From assembly GCA_020201305.1 (NCBI GenBank), contig JAIVHC010000175.1, forward strand, positions 1 through 19,567: DNA of 19,567 nucleotides, in the 5' to 3' direction. A model generated the notes under the pieces. That model ran no database searches, had not been told where the DNA came from, and saw only the letters and a list, made by a program, of their open reading frames with translations. The DNA is from Geobacteraceae bacterium (GTDB taxonomy: Bacteria; Desulfobacterota; Desulfuromonadia; Desulfuromonadales; Desulfuromonadaceae). The position numbers and the translations under genes were made by a program. This document shows positions 8,317 through 15,646 of this stretch, one piece after another (positions within the stretch are counted from its first letter, which is position 1; every line of letters starts with the position of its first letter).

Positions 8317-9669
8317 TTAATTACTGCTTGTGTTGTTGGCTCGTTCGCTGGAATGCAGCAATACGGAGATCTTGTGCTGCAGAGCATCCGGAACCTGACT
8401 CCATGTAAAGCGCCACCCCCAGTTACCTTCGGTGGTGCCGGGGGTATTGGTGCGGCTGCGGGTATCAAGTTCGAGCCAATCCTGCATGGGAACTACCGCG
8501 GTGCGCGCCTGCGACTCCAGCGCTGCAACGATAAGCGGCCACGGCATGGGACCCACATCAGCGCGCAACTTCTGCAACACCCTGGTCTGCATCGCCGCAT
8601 CCAGAGATTTAAACCATCCCAGCGTGGTATCATTGTCATGGGTTCCGGTATATACTACGGTGTTGGGCCCTTGGTTTCCAATGCGGTGCGGGTTGTCAGA
8701 ATTACCATCAAATCCGAACTGTAGCACTGCTATCCCCGGAAGACCAAACTCATCCCGCAATGCAGTTACCTCCGGAGTGATTATTCCGAGATCTTCGGCT
8801 ATAAAGGGCATGGAGGGGAAATCCTCCTGCAGGGCCTGGAGCAATTCGCGTCCCGGTGTCTCCACCCATTCGCCCTGGCGCCCATCTTCGGAATCCGCAG
8901 GGATTTCCCACAACGCAACCAGACCGCGAAAATGGTCGATGCGCACGCGGTCAAACAAGTGAAGTGCAGTTGCTATGCGCCGGCGCCACCAGGCGAAATT
9001 ATCTTGCTGCATCACATCCCAGTTGTAATGCGGGTTGCCCCAGCGCTGTCCTTCGGCACAGAAATAATCGGGCGGCACTCCGGCAACTACCGTGGGTTTC
9101 AAATCCGCATCAAGTTTGAACAACTGCTGATTGGCCCACACATTGGCGCTGTCGTAGGCAACGGCAATGGGGATATCCCCCAACAGCTCAATTCCACGCC
9201 GTTTTGCATCACTGTGGATCTCTTCCCAACGCCTCCATAACAGAAATTGAACCTGCTGCAGGTGTTCAATATGCGGATGGTGCTCAGCGGCAAACTGCTT
9301 TAGAGCCGCCTCATCGTGATACTTGAACTCGGCAGGCCATTCATACCAGGGGCGATCTTTGAAGTGGGTACGCAGCGCTACAAACATGGAATAACTATCG
9401 AGCCATTTAGCATGGGTGCGCTTAAATTCCTTAAACGCCGGCGTATCCTCCGGGGTGAAGGTTATATCCGCAGGGAGAAGCGCGGGGTCAATCCCGTGGG
9501 ATGAATACGCCTGATACGGCGATCGATCAGCATGCGGTGGTGCCAGAGGCAGCATCTGCCATACGGATAAGCCACACTGCTCCATCCAGTCGAGAAAACG
9601 CTCTGTATGCTGATCCAGAACCCCGGAGGGGAGCGAAGTTGGATGGAGCAATACTCCTGCTTTGCGCAT
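8317..9669 (-). CDS. malQ: 4-alpha-glucanotransferase (amylomaltase, GH77)
   Basis: MalQ transfers maltooligosaccharide segments between alpha-1,4 glucans in the cytoplasm. It recycles short chains left by phosphorylase or amylase and releases glucose for glucokinase. The product from the chosen ATG has 450 residues. It begins MRKAGVLLHPTSLPSG, the normal GH77 start, and contains SPYQAYSSHGIDPALL (50-65), PPDYFCAEGQRWGNP (199-213), the nucleophile Asp245 in RIDHFRG, acid/base Glu292 in AEDLG and Asp345 in THDND. It is the compact amylomaltase type without the E. coli N-terminal extension. A TTG at 9690 would add seven residues, but GAGGT (9675-9679) sits five bases before the ATG at 9669, which decides the start. 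A 114-base gap separates it from the GH57 gene upstream. Confidence 0.97.
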   Translation of the reverse strand: MRKAGVLLHPTSLPSGVLDQHTERFLDWMEQCGLSVWQMLPLAPPHADRSPYQAYSSHGIDPALLPADITFTPEDTPAFKEFKRTHAKWLDSYSMFVALRTHFKDRPWYEWPAEFKYHDEAALKQFAAEHHPHIEHLQQVQFLLWRRWEEIHSDAKRRGIELLGDIPIAVAYDSANVWANQQLFKLDADLKPTVVAGVPPDYFCAEGQRWGNPHYNWDVMQQDNFAWWRRRIATALHLFDRVRIDHFRGLVALWEIPADSEDGRQGEWVETPGRELLQALQEDFPSMPFIAEDLGIITPEVTALRDEFGLPGIAVLQFGFDGNSDNPHRIGNQGPNTVVYTGTHDNDTTLGWFKSLDAAMQTRVLQKLRADVGPMPWPLIVAALESQARTAVVPMQDWLELDTRSRTNTPGTTEGNWGWRFTWSQVPDALQHKISVLLHSSERANNTSSN

Positions 9670-9674
9670 ATCAT

Positions 9675-9695
9675 ACCTCAATTTCTGCAATTATA
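9675..9695 (-). promoter_or_regulatory. malQ: malQ ribosome binding site and possible internal -10 box
   Basis: On the minus strand a perfect TATAAT (9695-9690) lies in the 114-base GH57-malQ gap, followed by GAGGT (9679-9675) before the malQ ATG. The -35 region is a poor match at every usual spacing, and the resulting leader would be only about 14 bases. The ribosome site is secure, the internal promoter is tentative. The same gap also has a seven-T run on the minus strand (9754-9748 region) with no convincing hairpin before it. Confidence 0.4.
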
Positions 9696-9783
9696 TCCCC
9701 TGTATGGTGTAAGTTTTCCTTCCCTGGTGCAGAGGCACAAAGGGAATAAAAAAAGATGGCACTACAGCAATACTTGAAACGGG

Positions 9784-11505
9784 TCAGTTGCGCCGCATGG
9801 TGCCCGCATTTTCCACATTCCCGCCCCCGTGCGAAAGCGGACTCTTGAGGATCTGGGGTGGAACTCTCTCCAGCATCTGGTAGAGACGGACAAGGTGACG
9901 TCGAAACAGTTGATCAAAATCGCGCACACTTCCGGCAGGATTTAAATCTCCGAACCACCAGAACCAGTCAGAACCCTCACACACGGCAAGTTGTTCCCTG
10001 GTCTCATGGAGCTTTTGTTCCGACAGCTCTGCCGCTTCCACGGAACGGTCAAAACAATCCTTCGCGTCGACGAGCATATCCCAGGCGGCATTCTTATCCT
10101 GCTCCCCAATCCAGGTGGAAAAAGAACCGAGCACCCAGCTGCCGGGCACTATGGTGTCCAGTTTAACCCTCTCGCACTCCTGCTTATTCACCAGCAGGGT
10201 ATTAAAAGTAGTCATATTCAGATATGGATCGGCACTGATTTTTTGATACAGGGTTTGTAGAAAAGTGTAGCCGTTATCAGGGTAGTACTCCCATGCGTTC
10301 TCTCCATCGAGGATGATACTCACCACCCGTTTAGATGCATCCTTGCCAAAGTAGGTGCGGATATTGTGCAAGTGCCCGCAAAAATCTGCCGCTGCATCCT
10401 CAGGATCCCAGGATTTGTACTCAAACCCGATAAGATCAGAGAGTCCGTCATCGCGGAAAAAAACCACGCAATCGTTAGCGTCATGCTCGATTGGAGCGTA
10501 GAGACCGTTTTTATGCTCAAGATATTTCTTGCCGTTACTTGAGGCGTTACAGGAGTTGTGCCATACCCCCTCTCCGGATGCGGTCCAGCGCACTTCCCAC
10601 TTATCCAGCATCTCGATCGACGCGGAGCTGATGGCGCCTTCAGACAACCACACCCCTGCGGGGCGGATGCCGAAGTGCTCCTCGAACACTTCAAAACCGT
10701 GCTGCATATGCCAGTCCACGCGTTCTTCTCCCCCCGGATATTCCCGGTGCAGCGGACAAGGAGCATCGGGCTGAATTTCGTGCATGCTGGAAAAATCGAG
10801 CAACAACGGTACAATAGGATGCCCGTACGGGGTCATGGAGAGTTCAATGCGTCCCTCCTCCATCAGACCACGGTAGCGCGGAATGATGTTCTCCACTGTT
10901 TCGGCCAACACTTCCATGAGCAGGGCCTGATCCACCGGGGTAAAATTATTTTTACGCGTCATGAGACGGGAAACACGGAAATCGTTCTTTTTGATGCTGC
11001 TCCCCAGCCACGCAAGGTGATACCACACCAGCAGATCGGTAAAAAACTGGCTGCTCAGATAGTTGACCCGTACTACGTCGAGGTCGCCGTTGACATACAA
11101 ACCATTGGCGATATTTACCAGGGTGCGGAATGCCGGATAGGGTTCAATCATAGTGGGAGCAAAGGCGCGCTGGCATGCGGCAATGATGTCAGCGCGTTCA
11201 TCCGTAGACGAAGAAACGGGGGTTGCCCCGGCTACAAGGTTGAGAAGAGGATCATAGGTTTTATTTCCGTCTTTGAGCCATGCGCGCATCTGCGCACCAT
11301 AATCGCTAAGTTGTTCAAGCAACACCGGAGCGAAATTAACCACCACCCGTGCCTCGGGGCAGGTCTCGAGGTGATGTGCCATGTCGGAATAGTCCTTTAT
11401 GGCATGCAGATAGACCCAGGGGAGATGATAAGTGCCATCGAGGGCATCACGATAGTGAGGCTGGTGCATATGCCAGCACAGAACAACATTTATGTTCTCT
11501 TCCAT
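9784..11505 (-). CDS. Glycoside hydrolase family 57 protein (putative alpha-amylase or related glucan-active enzyme)
   Basis: A 573-residue cytoplasmic protein with no signal peptide. GH57 hallmarks are CWHMHQPHYRD at residues 10-20 (conserved HQP), PYGHPIVPLL at 226-235, GVWLSEGAIS at 284-293 with Glu289 as the likely nucleophile, and ILDGENAWEYY at 398-408 with Asp400 as the likely acid/base. GH57 members act on alpha-glucans as amylases, pullulanases, 4-alpha-glucanotransferases or branching enzymes; specificity cannot be read here. The cluster has an intact GH13 GlgB and no GlgX, so an amylase or debranching-like role in glycogen breakdown is the most sensible guess. The ribosome site is weak (AGAAAG), and the gene starts 55 bases after glgC, suggesting the same transcript. 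The C-terminal about 30 residues look unstructured. Confidence 0.93.
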   Translation of the reverse strand: MEENINVVLCWHMHQPHYRDALDGTYHLPWVYLHAIKDYSDMAHHLETCPEARVVVNFAPVLLEQLSDYGAQMRAWLKDGNKTYDPLLNLVAGATPVSSSTDERADIIAACQRAFAPTMIEPYPAFRTLVNIANGLYVNGDLDVVRVNYLSSQFFTDLLVWYHLAWLGSSIKKNDFRVSRLMTRKNNFTPVDQALLMEVLAETVENIIPRYRGLMEEGRIELSMTPYGHPIVPLLLDFSSMHEIQPDAPCPLHREYPGGEERVDWHMQHGFEVFEEHFGIRPAGVWLSEGAISSASIEMLDKWEVRWTASGEGVWHNSCNASSNGKKYLEHKNGLYAPIEHDANDCVVFFRDDGLSDLIGFEYKSWDPEDAAADFCGHLHNIRTYFGKDASKRVVSIILDGENAWEYYPDNGYTFLQTLYQKISADPYLNMTTFNTLLVNKQECERVKLDTIVPGSWVLGSFSTWIGEQDKNAAWDMLVDAKDCFDRSVEAAELSEQKLHETREQLAVCEGSDWFWWFGDLNPAGSVRDFDQLFRRHLVRLYQMLERVPPQILKSPLSHGGGNVENAGTMRRN

Positions 11506-11560
11506 ATACTTTCTATCTTTCTGAGATTTAAAGATTACTTACACCGTCCGCATACACCAT

Positions 11561-12875
11561 CTAACGCACCGTGTGCAGGTGCTGTCCGAGCATATCCGGG
11601 GTCACCAGCACTATGCCATTTTCATCCACGTAGAAGCGCTTTTTGTCCTCTTCGATATCTTCTCCGATAACGGTATCAGGCGGAATCTTGCACGATTTAT
11701 CGATAATCGCTCTACTGATACGGCAGTTGCGTCCGATATCTACCGAGGGGAGAACCACACTGTCTTTTACCACTGATACGGCAGTTGCGCCCGATGTCTA
11801 CCGAAGGGAGAACCACGCTGTCTTTCACCAGTGCATAGCTGTGAACAAAGGTGTCGCTGGAGATGATGGAGCGTTTCACCCTTGCCCCGGAGAGGATACA
11901 TCCTGCTGAGACCAGCGAATCAATAGCCTCCCCACGCCGTCCCGCGTCATCAAAGGCGAATTTTGCCGGCGGAAGCTGAGCCTGATAGGTCCAGATAGGC
12001 CAGCCCGAATTGTACAGATTCAGCTCCGGGGTGATATGGCACAGATCCATGTTAGCACTCCAGTATGATTCCACCGTACCCACATCGCGCCAGTATCCCG
12101 GGCCACCATCTTCATCCAGAAACGAATACGCTCTGACATCGTGACGCCCAATGAGGGAGGGGATGATATCCTTGCCAAAATCCTTGGATGAATCGGGATT
12201 GTCCTGATCTTCAATAAGTTTATCAAATAAAAATTCGGGAGAAAAAATATATATCCCCATAGAAGCCAGGGCCTTATCCGCTTTGCCCGGCATCGCTTCC
12301 GGGTCGGCGGGTTTCTCAGTAAATCGAGTAACCTTCATGCTCTCATCCACTGACATCACCCCGAAACCTGTTGCTTCCATACGCGGCACCTCAACACAGC
12401 CCACGGTTACATCAGCCCCGGATTTATCATGGGTATCGAGCATATCGCGGTAGTCCATGGCATACACATGGTCTCCCCCGAGTACCAGCACATAGCGCGG
12501 ATTATACCGCCTGATGATATCCAGGTTCTGGTACACAGCATTTGCAGTCCCCTGATACCACTCCTTGTCAAGACGCTGCTGCGCAGGCCAGAGTTCAATA
12601 AACTCACCGATTTCGTAGCGCATAAAGCTCCACGCCCGCTGGATATGCCGAATCAGGGAATGGGATTTATATTGCACCAGAACCCCGATGTGGCGGATAT
12701 CTGAATTAACGCAGTTCGACAGAACAAAGTCGATGATGCGGTACTTAGCCCCGAACGGCACTGCGGGCTTGGCGCGCCACTCGGTCAGATCCTGCAGGCG
12801 GCTTCCCTGGCCACCTGCGAGAACCAGCGCCAGCGTGTCGTGGGTATTTCTATTACTGCGTGGATAATTCTTCAT
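11561..12875 (-). pseudogene. glgC: Glucose-1-phosphate adenylyltransferase, frameshifted by a 58-bp tandem duplication
   Basis: GlgC makes ADP-glucose from ATP and glucose-1-phosphate, the committed step of bacterial glycogen synthesis. The N-terminal nucleotidyltransferase domain is complete: LALVLAGGQGSRL (15-27), RAKPAVPFGAKYRIIDF (34-50; Lys36-type effector site), WYQGTANAV, LGGDHVYAMDY with Asp135, and FTEKPA with Lys188. The left-handed beta-helix follows. At 11772 the frame runs into a second copy of a 58-base segment, shifts, and stops at 11712 after about 20 abnormal residues. The correct C-terminus continues in another frame from 11771 to 11561. Removing one copy restores a 418-residue protein, a normal GlgC length. 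The start has AAGGAG (12886-12881) and overlaps the glk stop by ATGA. Truncation would remove the last roughly 50 residues of the helix domain. Confidence 0.9.
11714..11829. repeat. 58-bp imperfect tandem duplication inside glgC
   Basis: Copy 1 is 11714-11771 and copy 2 is 11772-11829. They are directly adjacent and differ at five positions out of 58. Read in the glgC frame, both copies encode the same peptide (VKDSVVLPSVDIGRNCRIS). All five differences are third-position synonymous transitions: Val GTG/GTA, Ser AGC/AGT, Pro CCT/CCC, Asp GAC/GAT and Gly GGG/GGA. Because 58 is not a multiple of three, the duplication breaks the frame. Confidence 0.95.
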
Positions 12876-13855
12876 ACCTGCTCCTTAAAAAGTCTTTGTG
12901 CCATCAACATAGCGCCCTTCAGCCCCATCATATCATTCATTACAAGGTATACGGGCATCTTTTCCACCAGCGGTCGCATGGTGCCCTTGTTCAGAAAAAA
13001 ACTGACAAACTCCGGGCTTGTGATCAGCTTCGCTATCCTTGGGGCAATACCACCCGCCAGGTAAATTCCGGCTCGCGCCGGCCATATAAGGGCGGCATTG
13101 CCTACAAACTCGCCATAGATATTTACAAACAATCGTACTGCTTCTTCAGCAGCCCTGTCACCGCTTAACGCCAACCGGTGAACCTCCGCGGCACTTACGC
13201 GTGTCATATTCTCTGAACCGGGGGAAGGTGGAGAAGCCTTTCGTTGCACGCAGAAGCGGTACAGAGCTTCGAGCCCCGACCCAGAGAGGATGTTTTCATA
13301 TGAGACATGATCAGAGTGGGAGTGAAGCCAGTCCAGCAGGTCTTCCTGCTCCTGATTCAGGGGGGCAAAGTCCATATGCCCACCTTCGGAAGACTGGGGA
13401 TAAAAACACCCGCCGATCTGATACACCGGAGCAACTCCGAGTCCGGTTCCTGCACCGATAACCAGACGATTACCCTTCGGATCATACTGCCCTTCATACA
13501 CACATACATAGTCCGCCGGGGTGAGAAGATCAACCCCGAGGGCAGCGGCGTAGAAATCGTTGATCAGTTCAACCTGTGTTATAGAAATCTGGCGTTTGAT
13601 TTCGTCAACACAGATGCTCCAGGGGAGATTGGTCAATTCCACCTGTTTGTCAACAATCGGGCCGGGGAGGCCGAAACACGCGCCATCCACATGTGCCACA
13701 TTATGCTGCTCAAAGAGATGCTGCAGCAGAGCATAAAAGGAGGAGAAATCTCCGCTCGGATAGGAAATCACCTCCGGGAAACGGCTTTCATCCCCGCTAT
13801 CCTTAAGGTGAAAACGCGAGGTGGTTCCGCCAATATCTCCGCCAAGTAGCAGCAT
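12872..13855 (-). CDS. glk: Glucokinase (Glk, hexokinase/actin-fold family)
   Basis: Glk phosphorylates cytoplasmic glucose with ATP to glucose-6-phosphate. It is the natural outlet for glucose released by MalQ or amylase in this cluster. The 327-residue protein begins LLLGGDIGGTTSRF, the ATP phosphate-1 motif, followed by FGLPGPI (61-67), LINDFYAAALG with the catalytic Asp100 (the same number as in E. coli Glk), GAGTGLGVAPV (134-144), SSEGGHMDFAP and a C-terminal YLAGGIAPRI adenosine motif. These place it in the bacterial glucokinase family (PF02685) and not the ROK family, since no ROK zinc cysteines are seen. The ribosome site is weak (AGAG, three bases before ATG). It overlaps glgC by four bases and follows pgi after a 198-base gap. 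Confidence 0.97.
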   Translation of the reverse strand: MLLLGGDIGGTTSRFHLKDSGDESRFPEVISYPSGDFSSFYALLQHLFEQHNVAHVDGACFGLPGPIVDKQVELTNLPWSICVDEIKRQISITQVELINDFYAAALGVDLLTPADYVCVYEGQYDPKGNRLVIGAGTGLGVAPVYQIGGCFYPQSSEGGHMDFAPLNQEQEDLLDWLHSHSDHVSYENILSGSGLEALYRFCVQRKASPPSPGSENMTRVSAAEVHRLALSGDRAAEEAVRLFVNIYGEFVGNAALIWPARAGIYLAGGIAPRIAKLITSPEFVSFFLNKGTMRPLVEKMPVYLVMNDMMGLKGAMLMAQRLFKEQV

Positions 13856-14053
13856 AATCTCTACACCCTTCGCCAGTTAAAGCCGGAAAACATCTTTATT
13901 CGCGCGTTCGGAGAGTACGCTCCTGGGTATGGTTCTGCACTCAGGTGCCACAAAACACGCGAATTACTTAAAAAACAAACCCAGACATCATGCACAAAGC
14001 GTGACCAAACTACCCTTCTTGTCAAGAACTCTGTCACGAAAACAACACGTATT
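13856..14053. other. pgi-glk intergenic region with dyad symmetry
   Basis: This 198-base gap is the longest inside the glycogen cluster and holds no convincing gene. Its pgi-proximal half contains a near-perfect dyad, TTCTTG-T-CAAGAA (14016-14028), nested within outer arms CGTGAC (14000-14005) and GTCACG (14033-14038). On the minus strand a TTGACA hexamer (14025-14020) lies inside the inner dyad, as an operator overlapping a -35 box would, but no good -10 is seen 16-18 bases further on. A T-rich stretch in GTTTGTTTTTTAAG follows downstream without an adjoining hairpin. A regulated promoter for glk onward is plausible but unproven. Confidence 0.45.
14000..14038. promoter_or_regulatory. Nested inverted repeats, candidate operator
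   Basis: The inner arms are six bases each around a single central base. The outer six-base arms have a centre three bases away from the inner centre. The structure could be a DNA operator for a dimeric sugar-responsive regulator or an RNA hairpin in the pgi 3' region. It is not followed at once by a T-run, so it does not look like a standard terminator. Confidence 0.35.
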
Positions 14054-15631
14054 TCACGCCCATACTCCCAGTTTGGCGGCATATGCCTGCAATGCTCCAT
14101 CTTCGGTATCTCCACCCAGCACCTGCGCGGTGAGAACCTTACCCAATTGTACTCCGGGCTGGTCAAAGGAGTTCAGATTCCACAAAAAGCCCTGAAACAT
14201 CACCTTGTTTTCATAGTGCGCCAACAGAGCACCGAGACGAGTGGGAGTCAGACGCGGGGCGTGGATCAAGGTAGCTGGACGCCTGCCCGGAAAAACATTG
14301 TTGCGATCAGAATCCTGTTGCCCGCGCGCAAAGGCGACAATCTGTGCAGCGAGGTTTGCATTGAGCTTCGTCTGACTCGTAATTCCGTCGATGTTTCTGT
14401 CGGCGTTGCCCTGAGGGGTGCTAAAACCGATAAATTGAAGTGGAATCACATCAGAGCCCTGATGCAGAAGCTGGTAAAACGAATGCTGCCCGTTGGTACC
14501 CGGCTCCCCGAAGACGATAGGACCGGTGGGATAGTGTAGTTCCTCGCCATAACGGTTGGCCTGTTTACCGTTGGACTCCATATCCACCTGCTGCAGATGT
14601 GCGGGAAAACGGCTTAGCGCCTGGCTGTAGGGCAAAACTGCAGTGGCGCAATATCCCAGGCAGTTACGCATATACACCCCGAGCAGAGCATCAAGTAGAG
14701 CGGGATTGGCACGGATGTCATCCTCAAGAGCTAAACGATCCTGCTGATGCGCCCCTTCGAGGAGCCGGGCAAAAACCTCAGGCCCGAAAGCCAAAGAGAG
14801 CAATACTCCCCCCACAGCACTGGTGGAGGAAAAGCGTCCCCCGACAAAGTCATCGATATAAAAGCGCTCCAGCATGCGCTCATCCTGCGCCAGCGGACTC
14901 CCCTGCCCCGTTACCGCCACCATGTGTGCAGCTGGGTCAAGGCCGGCATCCTCCAGAGCGGTACGCACCAGAGCAGCATTGGTGAGGGTCTCCTGCGTGG
15001 TACCCGATTTCGACACCAGAATAAACAGGGTACGCCCTAGATCCAGACGTGTAAAAACCGCTGCGGCATCATCGGGATCCACGTTGGAGATAAACCCGGC
15101 TTCCATTTTCAGTGCATTATCTTTACGCGCCTCCTGCTCCAGCGCCAGATATAGGGCTCGGGGCCCCAGATCAGAACCCCCGATCCCGATCTGACACAGA
15201 TGGGTGAACGCATGTCCGGCACTGGAGCGAATTTCCCCGGCGTGAATCTGGCGTGCAAAGGTGGCGTAACGCTCCCGTTCGTTGCTGTAGAATGCGTGCA
15301 GATCTACCCCTGTGTGCTCCACCTGCGCCCCGCACTGGCCACGGGTAAGATGATGGAGCACCATACGCTGTTCACTTCCGTTCATCATCTCGCCATTGAG
15401 CAATGCATGGTACTGCTCCAGCACCTGAGCCTCGCGCGTGAGCTGCTGAAACAGTTTAAGATGGCGCTCAGTCACCGGCGTGGCCGCATAGTTGAAGAAC
15501 ATATCATCCCCCATGGCGCAGGAGTACTCCTCAACCCGACGCGCATCGAGCAGGGTAGATATACCCGCTTCCAGGCGAGTATGCAGCAGGGAGTGATAAG
15601 CCGGATTCTGATCCAGATTTTGATATTTCAT
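14054..15631 (-). CDS. pgi: Glucose-6-phosphate isomerase
   Basis: Pgi interconverts glucose-6-phosphate and fructose-6-phosphate, linking the glycogen genes to glycolysis and gluconeogenesis. The protein has 525 residues, a normal length for the classical bacterial/eukaryotic PGI superfamily. Family signatures are IGIGGSDLGPRAL (148-160), the first PROSITE-type motif VGGRFSSTSAVGG (263-275), MESNGK with catalytic Glu352, GQHSFYQLLHQG with catalytic His383, and FDQPGVQLGK (489-498) with catalytic Lys498. In the last motif Gln replaces the more common Glu (GVE), a substitution found within the family. AAGGA seven bases upstream supports the start. It lies 15 bases after the upstream phosphorylase gene, so both share a transcript. 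Confidence 0.98.
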   Translation of the reverse strand: MKYQNLDQNPAYHSLLHTRLEAGISTLLDARRVEEYSCAMGDDMFFNYAATPVTERHLKLFQQLTREAQVLEQYHALLNGEMMNGSEQRMVLHHLTRGQCGAQVEHTGVDLHAFYSNERERYATFARQIHAGEIRSSAGHAFTHLCQIGIGGSDLGPRALYLALEQEARKDNALKMEAGFISNVDPDDAAAVFTRLDLGRTLFILVSKSGTTQETLTNAALVRTALEDAGLDPAAHMVAVTGQGSPLAQDERMLERFYIDDFVGGRFSSTSAVGGVLLSLAFGPEVFARLLEGAHQQDRLALEDDIRANPALLDALLGVYMRNCLGYCATAVLPYSQALSRFPAHLQQVDMESNGKQANRYGEELHYPTGPIVFGEPGTNGQHSFYQLLHQGSDVIPLQFIGFSTPQGNADRNIDGITSQTKLNANLAAQIVAFARGQQDSDRNNVFPGRRPATLIHAPRLTPTRLGALLAHYENKVMFQGFLWNLNSFDQPGVQLGKVLTAQVLGGDTEDGALQAYAAKLGVWA

Positions 15632-15646
15632 GTGGCATCCTTCGCG

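Noticed and set aside
11700..11830. Programmed ribosomal frameshift in glgC
   Set aside because: The frame change is caused by a whole 58-base duplicate segment and not by a slippery site. Even a shift would leave about 19 duplicated residues in the beta-helix.
13861..14053. Small gene in the pgi-glk gap
   Set aside because: A minus-strand open frame here mostly overlaps the pgi end, lacks a ribosome site and has no recognisable protein features.
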